DNA of 64,000 nucleotides from NCBI RefSeq assembly GCF_029846235.1, contig NZ_JARVWP010000004.1:434001-498000 (forward strand). The letters are read 5' to 3'. The notes below the pieces were generated by a model. It was not told where the DNA came from. It did not search any database and saw nothing but the letters and a program-made list of their open reading frames with translations. The translations under genes and the position numbers were made by a program. This DNA is from Bradyrhizobium sp. CER78 (GTDB taxonomy: Bacteria; Pseudomonadota; Alphaproteobacteria; Rhizobiales; Xanthobacteraceae). Within the stretch, counting starts at the first letter, position 1, and each line of letters opens with the position of its first letter. Below are positions 34,334 to 43,636 of this stretch, in pieces.

Positions 34334-35329
34334 ATGGCGTCGCCTTCGGTCGATCAGCGAGAGCAGGCCTACATCTCGACCGGTCATCTACCCGGTCCGG
34401 AGATGGTGCAGGCGCTTGTCGAAGACGCGTACCGGCGATTCAAGTCGAACACCGATGGAGCGACGTCGCAGGTTTACCCGGCACTCGCACGGGTTCCGGC
34501 GGAGCTGTTCGGTGTTTGTGTCGTCGGAACCGGTGGCCGTGTCTATGGCGCTGGAGACGTCGACCACGAATTCTCGATCATGAGCGTCTCGAAGCCGTTC
34601 CTGTTTGCGCTGATCTGCGAGACGATCGGCCCGGAGGCAGCACGCGAAAAGCTTGGCGCCAACGCCACCGGTCTTCCCTTCAACTCGCTCGGTGCGATCG
34701 AGCAGGGAAACGGGCGCACCAATCCGATGGTCAACGCCGGCGCCATTGCTGCGACCAGCCTCGCGCCGGGCCGGTCCGTCGAGGACCGCTGGCAATTCAT
34801 CCACGACGGGTTATCACGCTTCGCCGGCCGGCCTCTCTCGCTCAACGAGGAGGTCTATGCATCCGCCTCCGAGACCAATTTCCGCAATCGAAGCATCGCG
34901 CGTTTGCTGGAGAGCTACGAGCGGATCTACAGCGACGCCAGGCAGGCGACTGATCTTTACACGCGGCAATGTTCGCTGAATGTCAGCGCCAGGGATCTGG
35001 CCGTAATGGGCGCGACCTTGGCCGACGGCGGCGTGAACCCGGTGACCAGGCAACGGGTGGTCGACGCAGCCGTATGCCACTACACCCTGGCAGTGATGGT
35101 CACCGCCGGATTGTACGAGACATCGGGCGATTGGCTCTACGATATCGGCCTGCCGGGAAAGAGCGGCATCGGCGGCGGCATCGTCGCGGTATCCCCGGGC
35201 AAAGGGGGCTTCGGCACGTTCGCCCCGCCGCTGGATGCCGCCGGCAACAGCGTGAGGGGCCAACTCGCCGCAAAATTCCTGTCACAGCGACTCGGGATGG
35301 ATCTGCTCGTGTCGCAGCCGGACGGCTGA
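34334..35329 (+). CDS. glsA: Glutaminase
   Basis: A 331-residue serine-dependent beta-lactamase-fold glutaminase that converts glutamine to glutamate and ammonia in the cytoplasm. The catalytic SxxK is in IMSVSKPFLFAL; other hallmarks are QGNGRTNPMVNAGAIAATSL, SETNFRNRSIARLLESYERI, YTRQCSLNVSARDLAVMGAT and LPGKSGIGGGIVAV. The ATG at 34334 follows GGAG. In enterobacteria glutaminase supports acid resistance by releasing ammonia; the HdeD-family gene four genes on fits that, but acid response is inferred. An MFS transporter gene follows 69 bases later on the same strand. Confidence 0.95.
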   Translation: MASPSVDQREQAYISTGHLPGPEMVQALVEDAYRRFKSNTDGATSQVYPALARVPAELFGVCVVGTGGRVYGAGDVDHEFSIMSVSKPFLFALICETIGPEAAREKLGANATGLPFNSLGAIEQGNGRTNPMVNAGAIAATSLAPGRSVEDRWQFIHDGLSRFAGRPLSLNEEVYASASETNFRNRSIARLLESYERIYSDARQATDLYTRQCSLNVSARDLAVMGATLADGGVNPVTRQRVVDAAVCHYTLAVMVTAGLYETSGDWLYDIGLPGKSGIGGGIVAVSPGKGGFGTFAPPLDAAGNSVRGQLAAKFLSQRLGMDLLVSQPDG

Positions 35330-35398
35330 GCGGTCGTCGCAAGATCGGCATTGCCGCGGGCGGGCCGATCGTAGAAGCCGAGAAGATCGGAGGACGCC

Positions 35399-37048
35399 AT
35401 GGCGCAGACAATATCGATCGGCGGCATCCACCAGGAGGAGCGCGCATCTTGGGTTCCGATGATTGCGATTGCGCTCGGCCAGATGATCATGTCGTTCAAT
35501 GTCGCATCGCTCCCGGTTGCCATGGGCGGCATGGTGACAAGCTTCGGCGTGCCCCCCACCACGGTGGCGACCGGCATAGTGGCCTATTCGATGCTCGTGG
35601 CCGGCTTCGTCATGCTTGGCGCGAAACTCGCGCAAAGATTTGGCGCGCTGCAGGTGTTCCGCCTTGCAGTTGTCCTGTTCTTCGCATCGCAGCTCCTGAT
35701 GACATTCAGCCCCACGGCCACCACCATGATCTCGGCGCAGGCGCTTTGCGGTGCCGCCGGAGCGGTGATCGTGCCTTCGCTCGTCGCCCTGATCGCCGAG
35801 AATTATGCCGGGCGCCAGCAGGCCACGGCCCTCGGCGCGCTGGGCTCGGCGCGTGCCGCTGCCGGCGTGCTCGCATTCGTGATCGGCGGAGTGTTCGGAA
35901 CCTATATCGGCTGGCGGCCGGCGTTCGGAATCCTGATCGCGGTGTCGGCGATCGTCTTCCTGCTGAGTTTTCGCTTGAAGCCCGACCGCGGCCGCCCCGA
36001 CATCGAGATCGATCTGGTTGGCGTTGCCCTCGCCGCCAGCGCGATCATTCTGATCAGCTTCGGATTCAACAATCTCAACGGCTGGGGGCTGGCCCTCGCC
36101 CGTCCCAACGCGCCGTTCGATCTGTTGGGCGTTTCGCCGGCGCCGATCATGATCGTGATCGGCATCGTGCTCGGACAGGCATTTCTGAGCTGGACGCACC
36201 GGCAGCAGGCCGCGGGAAAAACCCCGCTGCTGGCACTGGAGGTGATCGACTCGCCCGAGGAGCGCTGCGCGGTCTATGCGCTGTTCGCGGTGGTCGCGCT
36301 GGAGGCTGCACTGAACTTCACGGTGCCGCTCTACATCCAGATCGTGCAGGGACGCTCGCCGATCGCCACCGCGATCGCGATGATGCCGTTCAACCTCACG
36401 GTCTTCTTCTCGGCGATGCTGATCGTCAATCTCTACGACAGATTGACACCTCGCCAGATCGGACGTTTCGGCTTTGCGCTCTGCACCGTCGCGCTGCTGT
36501 GGCTCGCCTTCGTCGTACGCAACGATTGGAGCGAGATTCCCGTTCTGCTTGGTCTCGTCCTGTTCGGCATCGGCCAGGGCTCCCTGGTGACGCTGCTGTT
36601 CAACGTCCTGGTGACGGCCTCGCCCAAGGTGCTGGCGGGAGACGTCGGGTCCTTGCGCGGGACCACGCAAAACCTCGCGGCCGCGGTAGGTACGGCGGTC
36701 GCCGGCGCCCTTCTCGTTGGTCTGCTGAGCACTATCGCCCTCGGCAAGATCACGGCCAGCCCGGTGCTGACGAAGGAGCTGCAAAGCCAGGTTGACCTCA
36801 ACAACATCACTTTCGTCAGCAATGACCGGCTGCGCAGCGTGCTCGAAGCCACGAGCGGCACGCCACAGCAGGTCGAGGAAGCGGTCCGGGTCAACACCGA
36901 AGCCCGGCTGCGGGCACTGAAGATCGGGCTGTTGATCATGGCGGGCCTCGCCCTCCTCGCGGTCATTCCGGCGGGGCAGCTGCCGAACTACCGGCCGGGA
37001 GAGATTCCGGATGACAACGCGGCGGACAACCGCGAACGAACCAGCTGA
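35399..37048 (+). CDS. MFS transporter, EmrB/QacA-like
   Basis: A 549-residue inner-membrane protein with about fourteen helices. It shows the DHA2-type features ALGQMIMSFNVASLPVAMGG (helix 1), MLGAKLAQRFGALQVFR (loop 2-3 motif A variant) and GSARAAAGVLAFVIGGVFGT (motif C-like). The late periplasmic region after TVAGALLV carries a soluble insert (VDLNNITFVSNDRLRSVLEA). GGAGG precedes the ATG. Members export drugs or other amphiphiles. It follows glsA closely and is likely in the same operon, but it is not a glutamate/GABA antiporter of the GadC type. Confidence 0.9.
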   Translation: MAQTISIGGIHQEERASWVPMIAIALGQMIMSFNVASLPVAMGGMVTSFGVPPTTVATGIVAYSMLVAGFVMLGAKLAQRFGALQVFRLAVVLFFASQLLMTFSPTATTMISAQALCGAAGAVIVPSLVALIAENYAGRQQATALGALGSARAAAGVLAFVIGGVFGTYIGWRPAFGILIAVSAIVFLLSFRLKPDRGRPDIEIDLVGVALAASAIILISFGFNNLNGWGLALARPNAPFDLLGVSPAPIMIVIGIVLGQAFLSWTHRQQAAGKTPLLALEVIDSPEERCAVYALFAVVALEAALNFTVPLYIQIVQGRSPIATAIAMMPFNLTVFFSAMLIVNLYDRLTPRQIGRFGFALCTVALLWLAFVVRNDWSEIPVLLGLVLFGIGQGSLVTLLFNVLVTASPKVLAGDVGSLRGTTQNLAAAVGTAVAGALLVGLLSTIALGKITASPVLTKELQSQVDLNNITFVSNDRLRSVLEATSGTPQQVEEAVRVNTEARLRALKIGLLIMAGLALLAVIPAGQLPNYRPGEIPDDNAADNRERTS

Positions 37049-37134
37049 TCCGCGCCGGCCGGACCGGCCGATCCATGCGCATCACCCGCTGGAGCAAGAC
37101 AACGACGTCCCGGCAACAACGGAAGGAGCAAGCC

Positions 37135-37428
37135 ATGCATGACATCGATCGCCGGACGGCACTGCGGAGCATACTCGGCGGTGTCGTTGTCGCAGGCCTG
37201 GGTACAAGTCTGTTGGCAGAGAGCGCGAAGGCGCTGCCGCTCGCGCTGGAAAAGGACCTCGTCACCAGGGCGGACGATGCCGGGCCGAATGTGCATAGAG
37301 TTGCCACCAGCCGGCGACCGCGGCCACGGCCGCCACCGCGACCACCCCACCGCCGTCATTGGCATCGCCGGCGACGCTGGTCCTGCTGGTGGCACCGCGG
37401 CCGTCGTCGCTGCGGGTGGCGCTGGTAA
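37135..37428 (+). CDS. Twin-arginine-leader small protein with Arg/Trp/His-rich tail
   Basis: A 97-residue product: leader DRRTALRSILGGVVVAGLGT (twin-Arg then hydrophobic core and a cleavage-like AKA), an Asp-containing spacer, a Pro/Arg tract and a tail of Arg, Trp and His (RRHWHRRRRWSCWWHRGRR). The ATG follows GGAAGGAG. The same architecture appears at 58832-59131. These proteins are common in Bradyrhizobium, but no function is known. Confidence 0.7.
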   Translation: MHDIDRRTALRSILGGVVVAGLGTSLLAESAKALPLALEKDLVTRADDAGPNVHRVATSRRPRPRPPPRPPHRRHWHRRRRWSCWWHRGRRRCGWRW

Positions 37429-37524
37429 TCCCAGGCGCGGCTTCCCGCTCCGCTCGAACGGCACGGATCGCCGCGCCGGCCAATCCGCGACGCGTTTCCC
37501 GGCCCGGGAATTGAGGAGGATAAC

Positions 37525-38087
37525 ATGGCGACCACCGACAACAGTTCCGCGTTAGGTCTCACCGGCATCGCGCCGCCGCCGCTATGGATGTGCGTCCTGC
37601 TCGGGATCGCCATGATCGTCGCGGGCGTCCTCGTCCTCGGCGATGTCGTGCTCTTCACCGTGGTCAGCGCGATCTTCATCGGCTGGACGGCGATTTTCGC
37701 TGGCGGCTTCGAGATCGTGCACGCCTTCTGGACCAAGGGGTGGGAGGTTTCCTGTGGCAGCTGCTGCTCGGAGCCCTCTACATTGCATCCGGAATCGTGC
37801 TGTTGAGCCAGCCGGTGACCGGCGCGCTGATCCTGACCTACGTCCTCGGCCTGATGCTCCTGGTGTCCGGGCTCGTCCGCGTGACGATCGGCATCGGCCA
37901 TTGGCGGCAGTCCGGCTGGGTCCTGGCGGCCTCCGGGGTGTTCGGCGTCCTCGCGGGCCTCATCATTTTGAGCGGATTTCCGGCAACCGGGCTCTGGGTG
38001 CTTGGACTATTACTGGGCATCGACCTGATGTCCCACGGCATCGGCTGGTTGACCTATGCCTTGCGGCCCGCCGACCGGCCGGCGTAG
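37525..38087 (+). pseudogene. HdeD-family membrane protein gene, apparently frameshifted
   Basis: Two overlapping frames together encode one HdeD-type protein. The first (from ATG 37525, preceded by GAGGA) reads LLGIAMIVAGVLVLGDVVLF and EIVHAFWTKGW, then goes off-frame. The second continues GGFLWQLLLGALYIASGIVL, SQPVTGALILTYVLGLMLL and LAASGVFGVLAGLIILSG to the stop at 38087. Adding one G in the run at 37738-37744 would give KGWGGFLW and an intact protein of about 187 residues with six helices. HdeD proteins support acid resistance in enterobacteria. Either the gene is inactive or the base is missing from the sequence. Confidence 0.75.
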
Positions 38088-38111
38088 CAGCATTTTGGGG
38101 GGAGACCGAAC

Positions 38112-39479
38112 GTGTCAGGTGTGAGAATAAAGAGCGGGATCGTCCGGATTTCCGTGCTGCTTGCGGCGATCGGCATGAGCCTCGGCGTTTTGCCGGCGGC
38201 GCAGGCACAGGATTCCGCGGTCCTGTTCCAGAACGTCCGCATCTTCGACGGCAACAACAGCACACTGTCCGCGCCATCGAATGTGCTGGTCCGCAACAAC
38301 AAGATCGAGACGATCTCGACCTCGGCGATCACGGCCGATGCGCAGGTGATCAATGGCGGCGAGCGCGTCCTGATGCCCGGGCTGATCGACGCGCATTGGC
38401 ATGCGATGCTGGTGCGCCCGACGCCGGCGGCTGCGATCGCGGGTGACGTCGGCTACAACAATCTGCTCGCCGCGGCGGAAGCGACCGACACATTGATGCG
38501 GGGCTTCACCACCGTTCGCGACATGGGCGGGCCCACCTTCGGGCTCAAGCGGGCCATCGACGACGGACTCGTGGCCGGGCCCCGCATCTACCCGTCAGGC
38601 GCTGTAATCACCATCACGGGCGGCCATGGCGATTTCCGGCAGCTGTCCGATCTGCCGCGAACGATCGGCGGCATGCTCAGCCGCATGGAGAAAATCGGCG
38701 GCAGCATGATCGCGGACAGTCCAGACGAGGTTCGCGTGCGCGCGCGCGAGCAGCTCATGCAGGGGGCCTCGCAGGTCAAGCTCACCGCGGGCGGTGGTGT
38801 CGCATCGCCGTTCAGTCCGCTCGACGTATCGACATTCACCGAACCGGAGCTGCGTGCCGCCGTCGAAGCCGCCGCGAATTGGGGCACCTACGTTGCCGTG
38901 CACGCCTATACGCCGGTTGCGATCCAGCGGTCGATCGCGGCGGGCGTCAAGTGTATCGAGCACGGTCATCTCATGGACGACGCAACGGCCCGCCTGATGG
39001 CCGAGAAGGGAATTTGGCTGAGCACGCAGCCCTTCCTCGATCTGGCGGGCGCCAGCGCACTGGGGCCCGCGGAACAGGACAAGATGCGGCAAGTGGTTGC
39101 CGGGACCGAACGGGTCTATGCGCTGGCGAGGAAATACCGGATCAAGACGGCATTCGGCACCGATGTCCTGTTCTCGAAGGCGCTGGCCGATCGGCAAGGC
39201 ACTATGCTGGCCGACCTCACCCGCTGGTACACGGCGGCCGAAGCGCTGACGATGGCGACATCGACCAACGCTGAACTGCTCAGTCTGTCCGGGCCGCGAA
39301 ATCCATATCCCGGCAAGCTTGGCATGGTCCAGGAAGGCGCGCTGGCCGACCTGCTGCTGGTCGACGGCAATCCGATCGAGAACATCAGGCTGATCGAAGA
39401 TCCCGCAAAGAACTTCCTGGTCATCATGAAGAACGGCAAGATCTACAAGAACCTGCTTGCCGGCGAGATGAAGAAGTAA
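38112..39479 (+). CDS. Exported amidohydrolase-family protein
   Basis: A 455-residue metal-dependent hydrolase with a signal peptide (GIVRISVLLAAIGMSLGVLP, cleavage near AQA-Q). The metal-binding block LMPGLIDAHWHAML has His-x-His; GGHGDF, AVHAYTPVAIQRSIAAGVKC, IEHGHLMD and AFGTDVLF carry the later His and Asp ligands. It resembles imidazolonepropionase-like and prolidase-like exported amidohydrolases. GTG start after a GGGGGGAG ribosome site. Substrate unknown; could be a peptide, lactam or similar amide. It closes the co-directional run that begins with glsA. Confidence 0.9.
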   Translation: MSGVRIKSGIVRISVLLAAIGMSLGVLPAAQAQDSAVLFQNVRIFDGNNSTLSAPSNVLVRNNKIETISTSAITADAQVINGGERVLMPGLIDAHWHAMLVRPTPAAAIAGDVGYNNLLAAAEATDTLMRGFTTVRDMGGPTFGLKRAIDDGLVAGPRIYPSGAVITITGGHGDFRQLSDLPRTIGGMLSRMEKIGGSMIADSPDEVRVRAREQLMQGASQVKLTAGGGVASPFSPLDVSTFTEPELRAAVEAAANWGTYVAVHAYTPVAIQRSIAAGVKCIEHGHLMDDATARLMAEKGIWLSTQPFLDLAGASALGPAEQDKMRQVVAGTERVYALARKYRIKTAFGTDVLFSKALADRQGTMLADLTRWYTAAEALTMATSTNAELLSLSGPRNPYPGKLGMVQEGALADLLLVDGNPIENIRLIEDPAKNFLVIMKNGKIYKNLLAGEMKK

Positions 39480-39519
39480 CGGCAGTCCTCGAGATGACGA
39501 AGCCCGAGCCGGAGCCCGC

Positions 39520-42201
39520 CTACTCCGCCGCCTGCTCCAGCGGGGCGACGCGCGGCAGGATCATCTGGATGCGCGTGCCGTTGCCCGGCGCGGAATCGAG
39601 CGAGAGCCGGCCGCCGAGCCGCGTGGTGACGATGCTGTAGACGATGTGCAGCCCGAGCCCGGTGCCGCCCTGGTCGCGCCGCGTCGTGAAGAACGGATCG
39701 AAAGCGCGGCGTCGCACGTCGAGGCTCATGCCGCAGCCGTTGTCGGCGAAGATCACCTCGACATAGTCATTGCCTGAGGCGTGGACCTGAATCTCGACCT
39801 CGCCGGCCTTGCCGTCCGGGAAGGCATGCGCGACCGCGTTGAGGAACAGATTGGTCAGCACCTGGCCATACGGTCCGGGATAGGAATTCATCATCAGGTT
39901 CGGCTCGCAATCGACGTTGAGCGTCAGATTGTGCTTGCGCAGGCCCGGCCGCAGACTCATCACCACCTGCTCGGTGAGATCGCCGAGATCGAAGGTGCGC
40001 TGGTCGGAATAGTTGCGGTCGGCTGCGACCTGCTTGAACGACTGGATCAGCTCCGCGGCGCGGTTCAGATTGGCGACGAGCTGCGAGGAGGCATCCCGCG
40101 CCGTGCTCAGGAAATCGTTGAGGCTGGAGCGGCGCAAATCTCCGCGCTCGACCTGGGCCTCGAAGTTCGCGGTCTTGCGCTCCAGCGCGGAGGCCACCGT
40201 GAGGCTGATGCCGACGGGATTGTTGACCTCGTGGGCGACGCCGGCCACCAGGCGGCCGAGCGCGGCGAGCTTCTCGGCCTCGATCAGCGAATTCTGGGTT
40301 TCCCGCAGGTTGCGCAGCGCGGCCTCGGCGGAATCCCTCGCCTTGCGCATCTCCTGCTCGGACCGCTTGCGCTCGCCGATGTCGAGCGCCACCGTGACGA
40401 TGTTCTCGATGTCGCCCTGCGCATCGAGGATCGGCAGCTTGTTGACAAGCCATTGCCGCATGTTGCCGGCTGCGTCCTTGTACTCTTCCTCATAGAAGCC
40501 GAGCTCGCGCCGCACCGACAGCACGCGCTTGTCGTTCTCGTCGGTCTTGGCGGCGCCATAGCGCTGCATCAGCTCCGCGGTGGTCCGTCCGATCGCGTCC
40601 TGCGGCTCGACGCCGAAGATGCCCGCCATGTAGCGGTTCATCAGCACGTAGCGCAGATTGCGCTCCTTGACGTTGATGACGGCGGGCACCGTGTCGATCA
40701 CCATCTGCAACATACGGCGGCCTTCGGCGACGGCATCTTCGGCGCGCTTCTGGTCGGTGATGTCGCGCACCGTGCCCTCGTAGCGGATCACCTCGCCCTC
40801 GTCGTTGCGCACCACGGTCGCGGAATCGGACAGCCACAGCACGGTGCCGTCGCGCGAGCGCACCTGGTACTCGTAGTCACGCACCGTGCCGTCGCGCGCC
40901 ATCAATTGCTGGTACTGCTCCCGCGCCGCCGGATCGACATAGACGGTGGAGGCGATGTCGCCGATGCCGTTGATCAGGTCCTGCGGCGTGGCATAGCCCA
41001 TCATCCGCGCCAGCGCCGGATTGGCGTTGAGCAGCGTGCCGCCCGGCGTCGTGACGTAGATCCCGTCGACCGATGCCTCGAACAGCTTGTGGTAGCTCTC
41101 CTCGGCGAGCCGCTGCTCGGCGAGCGCGCGCAGTGCGGCCTCGCGCGCGCTGTCGGCGTCGACCAGGGTCTGGCGGAATACCTCGGCGGCGCGCGCGATG
41201 TCGCCGATCTCATTGTCGAGGTCGGCGCCGGGGATGAACGCGCTCTTCTCGCCGCCCGCGACCTTGCGGATCGAGCCCGCGATCCTGGCCAGCGGGCGGA
41301 CGGTGCGGCGCACCACCAGCACGGAGGCGAACAGGCCGATCAGCACGCCCGCCGTTCCGAGCACGATGCTCTGCCATTTTGCCTCAGCCAGCGTCCGGGC
41401 AAAATCGCGCGACAGCACATGGCCGCGGCGCGAGCTGAGCTCGCGCAACAGCTCGGTGACCTTCTGGATCAGGCGGCCTTCGGCGCCGAGCACCTCGCGG
41501 TCGATGTCGGCGATCTGGCCCTCGCGCACCGAAATCGCGCTGATCGCCTCGGCATAATTGTCGACCGCGCTGCGCAGGCTGGGATCGGCGATCGTCATCG
41601 CCCGCATGCTTTGCGCGGCCTGCTCGGCGGCCGACGTGTTGTGCGCCAGCAGCGCGGTGGCGATGCGGCTCTGGATCTGCGACAGCGTGTTCGCAAGCGT
41701 GGCGTCGTTGCTCTCGGCGACCGCCTTGTCGAAGGCATCGCGCAGCGGCGGCAGCCCGGCGACGATCTCGGCGCGGCGGCTGAGCAGCGCCGAGATGCGC
41801 TCGATCCCGCTGCGATAGGTCGCCAGCCGCTGGGTGACGCCGTCGATCATGTCCTGCTGCTCAGGCGCCAGCTCGATCCGGGTCTTCTTCAGGATCTCGC
41901 TCAGCGACTGGGCCGCCTGCGCGACCTGGGCGGACTGGTTGCCTGGCTCGGTGACGAAGTCCCGCGCCGCCAGCCGCAGCTCGTTGGTGCGGCGGTCGAT
42001 ATCCTCGGCGATGTCGCCGACGCTTTGCAGTCGCTGCAGCTCGGCAAAGGTCGTATCGATGTGCCGGATCGCGATCACGCTGGCCGTGGATGTGATGATG
42101 ATAACAGCCAGAACCAACAGGAAGCTGCCGAACGTGAGCTGGCCAATCGAGAGGGAGAACGCACGCGGCGCTTGCGAATTCGGCGGCAATTCAGCGGTCA
42201 T
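39520..42201 (-). CDS. PAS-domain sensor histidine kinase
   Basis: An 893-residue membrane sensor. A first membrane helix (FGSFLLVLAVIIITSTASVI) and a second near residue 290 (GTAGVLIGLFASVLVV) flank a long helical periplasmic domain. Next: HAMP (RRTVRPLARIAGSIRKVAGG), PAS 1 (EASVDGIYVTTPGGTLLNAN), PAS 2 (DTVPAVINVKERNLRYVLMN), a HisKA-like block with GVAHEVNNPVGISLTVASAL (His near residue 655) and an HATPase with LFLNAVAHAFPDGKA, FADNGCGM and DQGGTGLGLHIVY. No response regulator gene is adjacent. The TTG seven codons upstream (42222) is an alternative start. Signal unknown. Confidence 0.93.
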   Translation of the reverse strand: MTAELPPNSQAPRAFSLSIGQLTFGSFLLVLAVIIITSTASVIAIRHIDTTFAELQRLQSVGDIAEDIDRRTNELRLAARDFVTEPGNQSAQVAQAAQSLSEILKKTRIELAPEQQDMIDGVTQRLATYRSGIERISALLSRRAEIVAGLPPLRDAFDKAVAESNDATLANTLSQIQSRIATALLAHNTSAAEQAAQSMRAMTIADPSLRSAVDNYAEAISAISVREGQIADIDREVLGAEGRLIQKVTELLRELSSRRGHVLSRDFARTLAEAKWQSIVLGTAGVLIGLFASVLVVRRTVRPLARIAGSIRKVAGGEKSAFIPGADLDNEIGDIARAAEVFRQTLVDADSAREAALRALAEQRLAEESYHKLFEASVDGIYVTTPGGTLLNANPALARMMGYATPQDLINGIGDIASTVYVDPAAREQYQQLMARDGTVRDYEYQVRSRDGTVLWLSDSATVVRNDEGEVIRYEGTVRDITDQKRAEDAVAEGRRMLQMVIDTVPAVINVKERNLRYVLMNRYMAGIFGVEPQDAIGRTTAELMQRYGAAKTDENDKRVLSVRRELGFYEEEYKDAAGNMRQWLVNKLPILDAQGDIENIVTVALDIGERKRSEQEMRKARDSAEAALRNLRETQNSLIEAEKLAALGRLVAGVAHEVNNPVGISLTVASALERKTANFEAQVERGDLRRSSLNDFLSTARDASSQLVANLNRAAELIQSFKQVAADRNYSDQRTFDLGDLTEQVVMSLRPGLRKHNLTLNVDCEPNLMMNSYPGPYGQVLTNLFLNAVAHAFPDGKAGEVEIQVHASGNDYVEVIFADNGCGMSLDVRRRAFDPFFTTRRDQGGTGLGLHIVYSIVTTRLGGRLSLDSAPGNGTRIQMILPRVAPLEQAAE

Positions 42202-42447
42202 GTCATCAAGGCCGGGGTCCAATGCACCCCAATATACGAGAAATTACGGGCGTTGGGGAAACATGCTGCGGGCTTGGGCGTGCCGGCGGTGTGACCTCTG
42301 TCACCCGGCCAGGCACAGGTGGCCGATTCCGGTACAAGGCAGCGCCGGGCCAGTCCGGCGGGATGCCGGCCCCCTCCACCGCCCTGGCCCGGATCGCGCA
42401 AGCCATGGCGGTCTTTCGTGCCGGAATCGTCATCCCGGGCGATGGCC

Positions 42448-43356
42448 TCAGGCCGTGGCGATCTTTCGCGCCGGCATCGTCATGGCGGCGACGCCGATCA
42501 CGACGCAGGCGAGCCCGACCCACGCCGTCGGGCTCAGCCGTTCGCCGAGGAATGCGACGCTGAGCGCAACCCCGATCGGTACCCGCAGGTAAGCCTGCGC
42601 GGTGGTGCCGACCGAACCGAGGGTCTGAATCAGGCGGAAGTAGATCACGAACGCGATTGCGGTCGAGAACACCGCAAGCGCCAGCAACGCCAGCAGCGAC
42701 GTCGTCGACGGTGTCAGCGTCCATGGCCGTTCGACGGCGAGGCTGAGCGGGATCAGGATCGCAGCGCCCGCGAGCAGCGAGCCCGCCGCCGGCGCCATCG
42801 GATCGAGGCCCTTGAAGCCGCGGCTGAAGATCGCGGCGCAGGCGTAGCAGATCGTAGCGACGACAATCGCCACCTCGGCCACGATGCCCTGCCCGAGATC
42901 GCGGAAGGCATCGACGCCGACGATCAGGCAGATGCCCGCCATCCCGGCAATCACCCCGACCAGCTTGCGCGGGCTCGCGGCCTCATGGCGGGTGATCGCG
43001 GCGGTGAACAGGAAGGTGAAGATCGGCGAAGCCGAATTGAGGATGGTGGCGAGCCCGGCGTCGACGAAGCGCTCGCCCCAGGCGATCAGGGTCCACGGGA
43101 TCACGCTGTTGAGGCAGGCCTGGAAGATAAAGCGCCGCCAGGTCGCCCCGTCCGCCGGCATCGTCACGCCGCGCATCCGCATGATGACGAGCAGCAGCAG
43201 GCCCGCGATCGCGGTGCGCGCCGCGATCAGCGTGATCGGCGGAATGGTGGCGACGCCGAACTTGATGAAGGTGTAGGAGCCGCCCCAGAGGGTGGCGAGC
43301 GCCAGCAGCAAGGCGAGCTCGAAGGCCATGTTGGGCTGGTGCGAGGTGGTGGTCAT
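42448..43356 (-). CDS. EamA/DMT-family transporter (second copy)
   Basis: A 302-residue inner-membrane protein with ten helices in two EamA repeats (LLLALATLWGGSYTFIKFGV; SLLALLALAVFSTAIAFVIY then LRVPIGVALSVAFLGERLSP). I chose the ATG at 43356; the frame continues upstream into a repeat-derived sequence. Exporter of a small metabolite by family; substrate unknown. The gene at 9599-10471 is a related member. Confidence 0.9.
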   Translation of the reverse strand: MTTTSHQPNMAFELALLLALATLWGGSYTFIKFGVATIPPITLIAARTAIAGLLLLVIMRMRGVTMPADGATWRRFIFQACLNSVIPWTLIAWGERFVDAGLATILNSASPIFTFLFTAAITRHEAASPRKLVGVIAGMAGICLIVGVDAFRDLGQGIVAEVAIVVATICYACAAIFSRGFKGLDPMAPAAGSLLAGAAILIPLSLAVERPWTLTPSTTSLLALLALAVFSTAIAFVIYFRLIQTLGSVGTTAQAYLRVPIGVALSVAFLGERLSPTAWVGLACVVIGVAAMTMPARKIATA

Positions 43357-43454
43357 GGGCTGGGATTCCGTCTCGAAGATCGAGCCGGAAGCTACCTTGG
43401 CGAGAGGCAATGATACTTCGCTACAGGCCGAAGTATGGAGAAGCGTTTCTCCCT

Positions 43455-43577
43455 CGTCGTCCCGGCGAAAGCCGGGACCCATTGCCACAGGGTTGTGTTG
43501 TTGGAAAAATGTGCGGCCCCGGCGTCGCGCAACAATGAAGATCGGTGGTTATGGGTCCCGGCTTTCGCCGGGACGAC
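43455..43577. repeat. Paired palindromic repeat (CGTCGTCCCGGCGAAAGCCGGGAC type)
   Basis: Two inverted blocks: CGTCGTCCCGGCGAAAGCCG at the left and GGCTTTCGCCGGGACGAC at the right, each self-complementary and flanked by ACCCATTGCCAC or GTTATGGGTC. It equals the outer part of the composite element at 10555 and 59765, without the third block. Confidence 0.8.
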
Positions 43578-43636
43578 ATCGAGTGTGTTTGCGCCACTCG
43601 TAGATCGTGCACCCTCGACATCCCGGGGTGATGGAA

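Noticed and set aside
39781-42294. 837-residue open frame on the plus strand antisense to the histidine kinase
   Set aside because: The composition (repeats of Arg, Gly, Asp, His) is that of a shadow frame of a high-GC gene, while the opposite strand encodes clear HAMP, PAS and kinase motifs.
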